A stretch of 64,000 nucleotides of DNA from Paeniroseomonas aquatica. Its GTDB lineage: Bacteria; Pseudomonadota; Alphaproteobacteria; Acetobacterales; Acetobacteraceae. Every line of letters starts with the position of its first letter. Positions within the stretch are counted from its first letter, which is position 1. Positions 26,944-35,034 of the stretch are shown here, in pieces. The stretch covers positions 62,001 through 126,000 of the forward strand of contig NZ_JAUFPN010000038.1 in the NCBI RefSeq assembly GCF_030409335.1, read 5' to 3'. The translations under genes were made by a program, and so were the position numbers. Below the pieces are notes generated by a model. That model did no database searches, was not told the origin of the DNA, and saw only the letters and a program-made list of their open reading frames with translations.

Positions 26944-27794
26944 AGATCGACATCGACCAGCTGCGAAGCCATATCGGCCGCAAGATCGAGGAAACCGACG
27001 AGGCGACGCTGCCGCCCATGCGCGGCATGACCGTCACCTTCGAGCGGCCCGAGCCCGCCCCCGCGCGCGGCGAGCCGGTCCCGCCGGGCTGGCACTGGTG
27101 CTTCTTCGTGCCGCTCGCGCCGCGCTCGGTGCTCGGCGCCGACGGGCTGCCCACCTCCGGCGGCGTGCTGCCGGAGATGCCGCTGCCGCGGCGGATGTTC
27201 GCCGGCCAAGCCTATACCTTCCACGCACCGATCCTGGTTGGCGACGCGCTGCGGCGCGAAACCGAGCTGAGCGACATCCAGCTGCGCGAAGGCGGCACCG
27301 GCACCATGCTCTTCACCACCGTGACGCGGCGGATCTACACCCCGCGCGGCCTCGCGGTGACCGAGGACCAGCACACCGTTTTCCGCGAGGCGGTGGACCC
27401 CGCCGCGCCCGTGCGCGCGCCCAAGCGCGACCCGGCCCCGACGGACGTTGCTTGGCGGCGCACCATCACCACCGACCCGGTGACGCTGTTCCGCTATTCG
27501 GCGCTGACCCTCAACCCGCACCGCATCCACTACGACCGGACCTACGCGATGCAGGAGGAAGGGTATCCGGGCCTGGTGGTGCACGGGCCGTTCTCGCAGC
27601 AATGCCTTCTCGACCTGCTGCGCGACAATCTCCCCGGCAAGGCGATCCGCACCTTCACCATGCGGGCGCGCGCGCCGCTGTTCGACACCGCGCCCTTCAC
27701 GGTGGTCGGCCGGCCGACCGCCGAGGGCGCCGAGGTCTGGGCAGTGGGCCCGGATGGCGGCATCGCCATGCAGGCGACCGCGACGCTCGGCTGA
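26940..27794 (+). CDS. Double hot-dog dehydratase (MaoC/HTD2/FAS1-like type)
   Basis: This 284-residue protein has an N-terminal FAS1-like dehydratase half (WHWCFFVPLAPRSVLGADG; GGVLPEMPLPRRMFAGQAYTFH) and a C-terminal hot-dog half (RYSALTLNPHRIHYDRTYA; YPGLVVHGPFSQQCLLDLL). The family includes mesaconyl-C4-CoA hydratase and HTD2-like hydratases. In this operon it most likely hydrates the enoyl-CoA made by the ACAD pair before retro-aldol cleavage. A strong terminator follows. Confidence 0.87.
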   Translation: MKIDIDQLRSHIGRKIEETDEATLPPMRGMTVTFERPEPAPARGEPVPPGWHWCFFVPLAPRSVLGADGLPTSGGVLPEMPLPRRMFAGQAYTFHAPILVGDALRRETELSDIQLREGGTGTMLFTTVTRRIYTPRGLAVTEDQHTVFREAVDPAAPVRAPKRDPAPTDVAWRRTITTDPVTLFRYSALTLNPHRIHYDRTYAMQEEGYPGLVVHGPFSQQCLLDLLRDNLPGKAIRTFTMRARAPLFDTAPFTVVGRPTAEGAEVWAVGPDGGIAMQATATLG

Positions 27795-27801
27795 ACAGCG
27801 C

Positions 27802-27834
27802 ATGGCGGGGAGGGGGGCGGCCCCTCCCCGCCAT
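27802..27834. terminator. Bidirectional hairpin terminator
   Basis: Perfect 14-bp arms (ATGGCGGGGAGGGG and its complement) enclose a 5-base loop GGCGG. It sits between convergent operons. No clear U tract is visible on either side. Confidence 0.7.
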
Positions 27835-27857
27835 TCGCTCCTCGCCACGGCGGGGGA

Positions 27858-28835
27858 TCAGCCTTCCAGCAGCACCCGGCCCGGCAGGCCGCCGCGCGCG
27901 ACGAGGTCCAGCGCCTCAGCCGCCGCGGCAAGCGGCAGGCGGCGATGAATGCGCGGCCGCAGCCGCCCTTCCAGGAACAGCGCGAAGATCTCCGCCTGCA
28001 CCGCCGCGACGCGCGCGGGCTCGCGGTCGCGGTGGTCGGCCCAGTTCAGGCCGACCACGCCGACATTCTTCACCAGCAGGTAGTTGCTGCGGATCTGCGG
28101 GATCTCCCCGGCGGCGAAGCCGACCACCACCAGCCGCCCGCAGGGGGCGAGGCAGCGCAGCGCGGCGGCGGTGACGGCATCGCCCAGCGGGTCGATCACC
28201 ACATCCACGCCGCGCCCGCCGGTCGCCGCCGCCACCTGCTGGCGCAATTCCGCCCCCTGGTCGAGCCGCAGCGCGGCATCGGCGCCCGCGGCGAGGGCGC
28301 CGGCCGCCGCCGCCTCGCCGCGGATGCCGGCCAGCACCCGCGCGGCGCCGAGCGGACGGGCCAGTTGCAGCGCCGCGGCGCCCACCGCGCCCGAGGCGCC
28401 GAGCACCAGCACGCTCTCCCCCGCCGCGAGGCCGCCGCGCGCAGCCAGCGCGAAATGCGCGGTCTGGTAGTTGAGCCCGAGGGCGGCCGCATCCGCCGCG
28501 CCGATCCCCTCGGGCACCGGCAGGCAGGCGGCGGCGGGCAGCGCCACGCGCTCGGCGAAGGCGCCGTATTCGACATGCGCGATCACCCGCGCCCCGCGCG
28601 CCGGGGCCGCCGCGCCGCGCGCATCCAGCACTCGCCCGACCATGGCCTTGCCGGGGATGAAGGGCAGCGGCGGGCGCGTCTGGTAGCGGCCGCTCACCAC
28701 CAGCGCGTCGGGGTAGTTCACCTCGGCCGCCTCGAAGCCCAGTAGCACCTCGCCCTCGGCCGGCACCGGCTCGGGTAGGTCGCGCAGCACGATCGCCGAA
28801 GGCCCGGCGTATTCGGTCAGCAGCGCCGCCTTCAT
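27858..28835 (-). CDS. Zinc-free quinone oxidoreductase (MDR family, NADPH:quinone reductase-like)
   Basis: This 325-residue protein has a GroES-like N-terminal domain (MKAALLTEYAGPSAIVLRDLPEPVPAEGEVLL; AEVNYPDALVVSGRY) and a Rossmann domain with LVLGASGAVGAAALQLARPLGA. No zinc-ligand cysteines are seen, as in quinone or crotonyl-CoA-type reductases. The stop overlaps the start of the gene upstream in ATGA fashion, so it is the last gene of a tightly packed operon that starts at 34.8 kb. Confidence 0.9.
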   Translation of the reverse strand: MKAALLTEYAGPSAIVLRDLPEPVPAEGEVLLGFEAAEVNYPDALVVSGRYQTRPPLPFIPGKAMVGRVLDARGAAAPARGARVIAHVEYGAFAERVALPAAACLPVPEGIGAADAAALGLNYQTAHFALAARGGLAAGESVLVLGASGAVGAAALQLARPLGAARVLAGIRGEAAAAGALAAGADAALRLDQGAELRQQVAAATGGRGVDVVIDPLGDAVTAAALRCLAPCGRLVVVGFAAGEIPQIRSNYLLVKNVGVVGLNWADHRDREPARVAAVQAEIFALFLEGRLRPRIHRRLPLAAAAEALDLVARGGLPGRVLLEG

Positions 28836-29962
28836 CGGGGCAGCACCGTGGCGGTGTCGGCGCCGAGCGCCGGGGCGGAGCGGATGCCGGGCGGGGCGCG
28901 CAGCGCCGGGGCGAGCGGCACCGGCAGCGCCGGCATCTGCTGCCCGGCGGCATTGGCGAGGCGATGGCCGAACAGGCCGCGCGCGGCGAAGTGCGGGTCG
29001 TTCATGGCTTCCTCCACGGTCGCGACGATGCTGCAGCAGCAGTCGCGCCCGGCGATCGCGCTCCGCCAGGCAGCGGCGTCGCGCGCCGCGACCAGTGCGG
29101 CCACCCGCGCCGCGGTGCCGGCGGGGTCGCGCGCATCGTCGCGCCATTCCGGCTCCAGCCCGATGATGTCGCAGAACACGGCCCAGAAGCGGTCCTCGAT
29201 CGGCGCAGCGGCGAGCAGGCGGCCATCGGCGGTCGGGTAGAGCCGGTAGCGCGGCGTGCCGCCGGTCACCAGCCCATCGCCATTGCCGGGCCAGCGCCCG
29301 GTGGCGAAGCCCTGCCCGATCGCCCAGTAGAGGAAGGGGAAGAGGTTGTCGGTCATGGCGATGTCGAGCCGCTGGCCGCGGCCCGTCGCCTGGCGAGCGA
29401 GCAGCGCCATCAGGATGTTCATCACCGCCGGATAGGCGCCGCCGGCGATGTCGGCGATCAGCGCCGGCGGCACCACCGGCCGCACCGGGTCCCCATGGCC
29501 GAGGGAGAGCAGCCCGGCATCGCCGATGTAGTTGAGGTCGTGCCCCGCCGCGTCGCGCTTCGGCCCGCTTTGCCCGTAGCCGGTGATCGAGCACCAGATC
29601 AGCCGCGGGTTGCGCGCCATCACCTGCTCGGGGCCGAGGCCGAGGCGCTCCATCACGCCGGGGCGGAACTGCTCGACCAGGATGTCGGCGCGTTCGATCA
29701 GCGGATCGAGCCGCGCGCGCTGCGCGGGGTCCTTGAGGTCGAGCGCGACGCTGCGCTTGCCGCGGTTGAGCAGGGCGAAATTGGCCGAATCCGCTCCCCA
29801 GGGCGGCTGGTAGCCGCGCATCTCGTCGCCCGTGCCGGGGCGTTCGACCTTGACCACCTCGGCCCCCGCCTCGGCCAGGATCAGCGTCGCCAGCGGCCCC
29901 GGCAGCAGGGTCGAGAAATCGAGCACCAGCAGCCCGGCGAGCGGCCCGGCGGCGGCGCTCAT
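28832..29962 (-). CDS. CaiB/BaiF CoA-transferase / alpha-methylacyl-CoA racemase-like protein
   Basis: This 376-residue protein begins LLVLDFSTLLPGPLATLILAEAGAEVVKVERPG. It carries the racemase-like signature SITGYGQSGPKRDAAGHDLNYIGDAGLL, in which the His-Asp pair corresponds to the alpha-proton-exchanging residues of AMACR. It may racemise a 2-methylacyl-CoA (needed before stereospecific dehydrogenation) or transfer CoA. Starts and stops overlap both neighbours by 4 bases. Confidence 0.87.
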   Translation of the reverse strand: MSAAAGPLAGLLVLDFSTLLPGPLATLILAEAGAEVVKVERPGTGDEMRGYQPPWGADSANFALLNRGKRSVALDLKDPAQRARLDPLIERADILVEQFRPGVMERLGLGPEQVMARNPRLIWCSITGYGQSGPKRDAAGHDLNYIGDAGLLSLGHGDPVRPVVPPALIADIAGGAYPAVMNILMALLARQATGRGQRLDIAMTDNLFPFLYWAIGQGFATGRWPGNGDGLVTGGTPRYRLYPTADGRLLAAAPIEDRFWAVFCDIIGLEPEWRDDARDPAGTAARVAALVAARDAAAWRSAIAGRDCCCSIVATVEEAMNDPHFAARGLFGHRLANAAGQQMPALPVPLAPALRAPPGIRSAPALGADTATVLPR

Positions 29963-30675
29963 TCGGCGATCCCGTGCGCGCCGTCGATGGTCAGCGTCGT
30001 GCCGGTCATGAAGTCCATGCCTCCCTCGAACAGCGTGCCGACCAGCCGGCCGACCTCCTCGGCGCGGCCGTAGCGCCGCAGCGGAATGCGCGTCATCAGC
30101 CGCTCGTGCAGCTCCTGCCCCGCCAGGGCCTCGCGGTTGAGGTCGGTCTCGATGTAGCCGGGGGCGACGCACAGGGCGCGGATGCCCTCGGGCGCCCATT
30201 CCACCGCGAGGCAGCGGGTGATCGCCCCGACCGCCGCCTTGGCGGCGCAATAGGCGAGCGCGCCCGGCACGCCGAGCCGGGCGTAGAAGGAGCCGATATT
30301 GACGATCAGCCCGCCCCCGGCGGCGATGAGATGGGGGCGGATCTCGCGGCAGCCGACCATCACCGCGGTGGCGTCGAGGCGCATCACCGCCTCGAACTCC
30401 GCGGTGGTCAGCCGGGCGCTGCGGCGGTGATGGACGGCGCCGGCATTGTTGACCAGGCCGACCACCGGCCCTTCCTCGGCGGCGCGGGCGAAGGCGGCGC
30501 GCAGCGCCTCCTCCTCGGTCACGTCGCAGGCGATGCCGAGGCCCGAGGCGCAGACTCCGCTGCGCGACAGCCCGACGACGCGGAAGCCGCGCCCGGCGAG
30601 GTCGGCGGCGATGGCGGCGCCGATGCCGCGGCTCGCCCCGGTGACGACGACGGCGCCGCGCGTCGGCGCGCTCAT
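29959..30675 (-). CDS. SDR family oxidoreductase
   Basis: This 238-residue Rossmann enzyme has TGASRGIG (cofactor loop), VNNAGAVHH and the active-site set NIGSFYARLGVPGALAYCAAKAA, so Ser, Tyr and Lys are all present. The tail FMTGTTLTIDGAHG is typical of FabG-like 3-hydroxyacyl dehydrogenases. It overlaps the binding-protein gene upstream and the racemase-like gene downstream by 4 bases each. A 3-hydroxyacyl-CoA dehydrogenase role is probable. Confidence 0.9.
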   Translation of the reverse strand: MSAPTRGAVVVTGASRGIGAAIAADLAGRGFRVVGLSRSGVCASGLGIACDVTEEEALRAAFARAAEEGPVVGLVNNAGAVHHRRSARLTTAEFEAVMRLDATAVMVGCREIRPHLIAAGGGLIVNIGSFYARLGVPGALAYCAAKAAVGAITRCLAVEWAPEGIRALCVAPGYIETDLNREALAGQELHERLMTRIPLRRYGRAEEVGRLVGTLFEGGMDFMTGTTLTIDGAHGIAE

Positions 30676-31904
30676 GTGCGGCGCACCAGCGGGCACTCGC
30701 TCTCGGCGAGCGGGCGATAGGCCTCCTCGCCGGGGATCGTGCCGGCCACCTCGAGCAGGTCCCACTCGCTGCGGCTGTCCTGCGGGCGCTTGGCGCGCAG
30801 CAGGTACATGTCGCGGATGACGCGCCCGTCCTCGCGGATGCGGCCGTTGCGGGTCATGAAGTCGTTGATGGGCGTGGCGCGCATGCGCGCCATCACCGGC
30901 TCGGCGGCATCGGTGCCGGCGTCGCGGATGGCGTTGAGGTAGTGCGTCACCGCGCCCCAGACGCTCGCCTGCATCATGGTCGGCGGGCGGCCGTGGATGG
31001 CCTCGAAGCGGCGGGCGAAGGCACGCGTCTCGTCGTTCTGGTCCCAGTAATAGGCCTCGGTGAAGACCAGCCCCTGCGCCGTCTGCAGCCCCATCGCCCG
31101 GACATTGGTCAGCAGGCAGAGCAGCGCCGCCGGCTGGATGCCGCGCCGCGCCAGCCCGAACTCGCCCATCTGCTTGACGATGTTGACGAGGTCGAGCCCC
31201 GCCGCCGCGATGCCGACCACATTGGCCCCCGAGGCGGCGGCGCGCAGCAGGTGGGAGGAATAGTCCGTCTCCCCCAGCGGCGCGCGCACTGCGCCCGCCA
31301 CCTCCCCGCCCAGGCGGCGGACGAGGTCGGCGGCGTTCTGCTCGAGCGAATGGCCGAAGGCGTAGTCGGAGGTGATGAAGAACCACTTCCGCCCGCCGCC
31401 GCGCACCAGCGGCGTCACCGTGCCCTTGGCCAGGGCGTAGTTGTCGTAGGTCCATTGCACGCCGAGCGGCGCGCAGGCCTTGCCGGTCAGCTCCGTGGTG
31501 CCGGGCGCGGTGGCGACGGCGATGCGCCGCTTCTCCTGGGCCAGCGGCTGGACTGCCAGCGCGACGGCGGAATTGCCGATGCCGAAGATGGCGTCCACCT
31601 TATCCTGGTCGTACCAGCGCCGCGCGATGGCGAGCCCGACATCGGCCCGGTTCTGCAGGTCGCCATGGATCAGCTCGATCGAAGCGCCGAGCACGCGGCC
31701 GCCGAAATCCTCGATCGCCATGCGCGCCGAGACGACATCGCCCATGCCCTGCTGGTCGGCGAAGACGCCGGACATGTCGTCCAGCACGCCGAGCTTGACC
31801 ACGCCGTCCGACACCACGCCCTGCGCCCGCAGCGCCGGCGCGGCCAGCGCCGCGAGCCCGCCGGCCGCCAGCGCCGCGCGCCTCGTGAGATGCCTCATGG
31901 TCAT
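30672..31904 (-). CDS. Branched-chain-amino-acid-type ABC substrate-binding protein
   Basis: This 410-residue periplasmic protein has a twin-arginine-like leader (MRHLTRRAALAAGGLAALAAPALRAQ). The type I binding fold is shown by VVKLGVLDDMSGVFADQQGMG, DKVDAIFGIGNSAVALAV and KWFFITSDYAFGHSLEQNA. These LivK-like proteins in degraders often bind aromatic or other organic acids. No LivHMGF permease or ATPase genes are in the window, so it is an orphan here. GGAGGGAGGG precedes the start. Confidence 0.9.
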   Translation of the reverse strand: MTMRHLTRRAALAAGGLAALAAPALRAQGVVSDGVVKLGVLDDMSGVFADQQGMGDVVSARMAIEDFGGRVLGASIELIHGDLQNRADVGLAIARRWYDQDKVDAIFGIGNSAVALAVQPLAQEKRRIAVATAPGTTELTGKACAPLGVQWTYDNYALAKGTVTPLVRGGGRKWFFITSDYAFGHSLEQNAADLVRRLGGEVAGAVRAPLGETDYSSHLLRAAASGANVVGIAAAGLDLVNIVKQMGEFGLARRGIQPAALLCLLTNVRAMGLQTAQGLVFTEAYYWDQNDETRAFARRFEAIHGRPPTMMQASVWGAVTHYLNAIRDAGTDAAEPVMARMRATPINDFMTRNGRIREDGRVIRDMYLLRAKRPQDSRSEWDLLEVAGTIPGEEAYRPLAESECPLVRRT

Positions 31905-31941
31905 TGTCCCTCCCTCCTTGGTTCCGCCGCCGCGCGGCGGT

Positions 31942-33558
31942 TCATGCTTCGCGCACGCCGTCGCGGCGCACCGGCTCGGGCCGCAGCGTGCCGGCCCTCG
32001 CCATCGCCGCCAGGTCCCGCTTCAGCACCTTGCCGCTCGCCGTCAGCGGAAAGGCGTCGAGCCGGAGGAACCATTCCGGCATATCGTAGCGCGACAGCCC
32101 CTCGGCGGCGAGATGCGCGAGCAGCGCCTCGGCCCCGATCTCGCCGATGACGGCAAGGCAGACGCGCTCGCCCAGCCGCTCGTCGGGCACCGGGAAGGCG
32201 GCGGCGCGCTTCACCGCCGGGTGGCGCAGCGCCAGCGCCTCGATGCGCGCGGGATGGATGTTGTGCCCGCCGCGGATGATGAGGTCCTTGCTCCGCCCGA
32301 CCACGCGCAGGTTGCCGCGCTCGTCGATCATGCCGAGATCGCCAGAGAGGAACCAGCCGTCGCGGTTGAAGCTCGCCTCGGTCGCCGCCTGGTTGCCGAA
32401 ATAGCCGAGCATCAGCGCGGCGCCGCGGCCGCCGATCTCGCCGATCTCGCCCGCTGCCACGGGGCGGTCCGGTTCGGCCGGGTCGAACAGGCGGATCGCA
32501 TAGGCGCGGCCGCCGCGGCCGCAGGTCTCGACGATCACCTCGGTCGGGTCGTCGGGATGGGTGTAGTGGTGCGAGGAGTTCTCGGTCATGCCATAGACGT
32601 TCTGCGGTCGCACGCCGAGCCGCACGAAGGCCTCGGCCACCGCCGGCGGGATCGGCGCCCCGGCCATGTAGAAGCAGCGCACCGCGCCCAGCGCGCCGAG
32701 GCCGCGTTCGCGCGCCGCCGCCAGCACGTCCATCGCATGGGTCGGCACGCCGAGCACGTAGGTCGCGCCGTTGGCGAGGATCCAGTCGAGCCGCCCGGTG
32801 CCCGGCGGCGGGTCGTCGGCGACCAGCAGCGCGCCGGCGACCAGCCATTGCGCCACCGCCACCCAGGCGATGTGGTGCGACAGCGGCGACAGGGTGAGGA
32901 TGACGCTGTCCGGCCCGTGCCCCCAGTCCCGCACCAGGTCGCGGGCATTGGCGAGCAGCGTGTTGTCCGAATGCATGACGCATTTCGGCGTGCCCGTGGT
33001 GCCGGAGGTGAAGGCGAGATAGGCGACCTTGTCGGGGTCGGCCACCGCCGGGCCCGGCGCGGCGCCGGGGCCGGGGAAGCCGGCGGGCGTCAGCACCGCG
33101 GCCAGCCCGGGCAGGCCGCCGAAGCGCGCCACCGGGTCGGCGAGCCGGTCGGCGCCCCAGCCCGGCTCGCTCAGCAGGGCGCGGGCGGAGAGTGCGGCGA
33201 GCAGCGGCGGGATCTCATCGGCCGTATAGGTGCGGTGCAGCGATGGGTTGCAGGCGATGCCCTGCCGCGCGCAGGCGAGGAACAGCACCAGCGTCTCCAG
33301 CCGGTTGCCGGCCCAGATCGCCACCCTTTCGCCCGCGCCGATGCCGAGCGCGCCGTCCAGATGCGCCGCCACCCCGTCCACCCAGTCGCGCAGCGCGCGC
33401 CAGCCCAGGGTGCGCGAGCCGTCGCGCGCCGCCGGGGCCTCCGGCCGCGCCTCGGCATGGGCGGCGAGCAGGCCGTAGAGCGTCTCCCGCCGCCATAGCC
33501 CGGCCTCGTAATGCGCCCGCGCGGCGGCCGGATGGTGCAGGGTGAGGAAGGGCCGCAT
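31942..33558 (-). CDS. Acyl-CoA synthetase / CoA ligase (class I adenylate-forming)
   Basis: This 538-residue ligase shows LAFTSGTTGTPKC, NVYGMTENSSHHYTHPDD, GWFLSGDLGMID, GRSKDLIIRGGHNIHPARIE and the catalytic Lys in LTASGKVLKRD. It activates a carboxylic acid as its CoA thioester. It is spaced 3 bases from the CoA-transferase upstream. Together with the binding protein, SDR and racemase-like genes it makes up an uptake-activation-oxidation operon for an unknown acid. Confidence 0.92.
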   Translation of the reverse strand: MRPFLTLHHPAAARAHYEAGLWRRETLYGLLAAHAEARPEAPAARDGSRTLGWRALRDWVDGVAAHLDGALGIGAGERVAIWAGNRLETLVLFLACARQGIACNPSLHRTYTADEIPPLLAALSARALLSEPGWGADRLADPVARFGGLPGLAAVLTPAGFPGPGAAPGPAVADPDKVAYLAFTSGTTGTPKCVMHSDNTLLANARDLVRDWGHGPDSVILTLSPLSHHIAWVAVAQWLVAGALLVADDPPPGTGRLDWILANGATYVLGVPTHAMDVLAAARERGLGALGAVRCFYMAGAPIPPAVAEAFVRLGVRPQNVYGMTENSSHHYTHPDDPTEVIVETCGRGGRAYAIRLFDPAEPDRPVAAGEIGEIGGRGAALMLGYFGNQAATEASFNRDGWFLSGDLGMIDERGNLRVVGRSKDLIIRGGHNIHPARIEALALRHPAVKRAAAFPVPDERLGERVCLAVIGEIGAEALLAHLAAEGLSRYDMPEWFLRLDAFPLTASGKVLKRDLAAMARAGTLRPEPVRRDGVREA

Positions 33559-33561
33559 CGG

Positions 33562-34833
33562 CTACAGCGCCCCTTCCGCCCGCAGCGCCGCCACCCGCGC
33601 CGCATCGAGCCCGAGCCATTCCCCGAGCACCGCCGCGGTGTCGGCGCCGAGGCGCGGCGGCGGCCGGCGCGGCCGGTTCGCCGCGCCGTCGAGCAGGAAG
33701 CCGGTGCCGACCTGCGGCATCGCCGTGCCCTGCGCCTCGACCTGGTAGAACAGCCCGCGCGCGATCAGCGCCGGGTCGGCCACCACCTGGTCCACCCGGT
33801 TGATCGGCCCTGCCGGCACCCGCGCGGCGGCGAAGGCGGCGAGCCATTCGGCGCGCGGGCGGCCGCGCAGGATGTCCTGGATCTCGGCGACGATCGCGGC
33901 GCGATGGGCGCGGCGCAGCGCGTTGCTGCCATGGCTCGGATCCCGCCCGCGCTCCGGCCGGCCCACCGCCTCCCAGAAGCGGCGCCAGATGCCGTCATTG
34001 CCGAGGCCGAGGGTGATCGGCTCGTCGGCCGTCTCGAAGGCCTGGTAGATGGCGATGACGCTGTCCCGCCCGCCCGAGCGGCGCGGCACCTCCCCCGAAC
34101 CCAGAAAGGGGACGACGCGGCAGGTGAGGAAGCGGGTCATGCTGTCGGTCAGCGCGATGTCGATGCTGCGCCCGCGCCCTATGCGCGCGCGCGCGAACAG
34201 CGCCGCCATCGCCGCCATGGCGGCGTCCTGGCCGGCCAGCATGTCGGCCGCCGGCGCGCCCACCTTCTGCGGCTCGCTCTCGGGCGTGCCGGTCAGGTCC
34301 ATGACGCCGGAATAGCCCTCGGCGATCAGGTCGTAGCCGGCATGGTCGGCGCGTTCCCCCGTCAGGCCGAAGCCGGTGATCGAGACATGGATCAGCTCCG
34401 GCCGCGCCGCGCGCAGCTGCTCGGGCGCGAGGCCGAGCTTGGCGAGGCTGCGCGCCGGCTGGTTGACCAGCAGCACGTCGGCCCGCCCGATCAGGCCGCG
34501 CAGCACCTCCGCCCCGGCGGCGGAGGTGATGTCTAGGGTGAGGCTGCGCTTGTTGCGATTGACGGCGACGAACCACAGCGATTCGCCGTCGAGGAAGGGC
34601 GGGCCCCAGGCACGCGCATCGTCGCCGGCGCCGGGCCGCTCCACCTTCACCACCTCGGCGCCGAGGTCGCCGAGCAGCATCCCCGCATAGGGCCCGGCGA
34701 TCGAGGTGGTGAGGTCGAGCACCCGCACCCCGTCGAGCAGGTCGAAGGCGCCCGGCCCGGCGGCGAGCAGCGGCAGCGCGGCGCCGGGCGGGGTGTCGTG
34801 CCGGGGGGTGGCGGCCTTGTCAGCCTGGTCCAT
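33562..34833 (-). CDS. CaiB/BaiF family III CoA-transferase
   Basis: This 423-residue enzyme has VRVLDLTTSIAGPYAGMLLGDLGAEVVKVE, NRNKRSLTLDI and the Asp-bearing motif HAGYDLIAEGYSGVMDLTG, consistent with formyl-CoA-transferase-like catalysis. It heads the operon that runs down to 27.9 kb. A divergent sigma-54 activator gene lies about 200 bases upstream and is a candidate regulator. No convincing -24/-12 element was found by eye in the space between them. Confidence 0.9.
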   Translation of the reverse strand: MDQADKAATPRHDTPPGAALPLLAAGPGAFDLLDGVRVLDLTTSIAGPYAGMLLGDLGAEVVKVERPGAGDDARAWGPPFLDGESLWFVAVNRNKRSLTLDITSAAGAEVLRGLIGRADVLLVNQPARSLAKLGLAPEQLRAARPELIHVSITGFGLTGERADHAGYDLIAEGYSGVMDLTGTPESEPQKVGAPAADMLAGQDAAMAAMAALFARARIGRGRSIDIALTDSMTRFLTCRVVPFLGSGEVPRRSGGRDSVIAIYQAFETADEPITLGLGNDGIWRRFWEAVGRPERGRDPSHGSNALRRAHRAAIVAEIQDILRGRPRAEWLAAFAAARVPAGPINRVDQVVADPALIARGLFYQVEAQGTAMPQVGTGFLLDGAANRPRRPPPRLGADTAAVLGEWLGLDAARVAALRAEGAL

Positions 34834-35034
34834 GGGCGATCCTCCTCATGCCGCGATGCCGCGACGGCCGGCGCCGCGCCGGCGGGCCGCGCCGGGCGCC
34901 GGGGGTTGCATCCGGCGTGCCAGCGCCCCGGCCCGGCGGAGGCCCGCCATCGCGCCGCCGCCCCGGCCCTTGGCGCGGACAGTCGCGCCGGCCTAGTGTC
35001 CATGGCAAGGACACCCATGCGGGGAAGAAACGCC

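Noticed and set aside
34960-35010. Possible sigma-54 -24/-12 promoter near the activator gene
   Set aside because: The TTGGCGCGG stretch lacks a GC at the required spacing.
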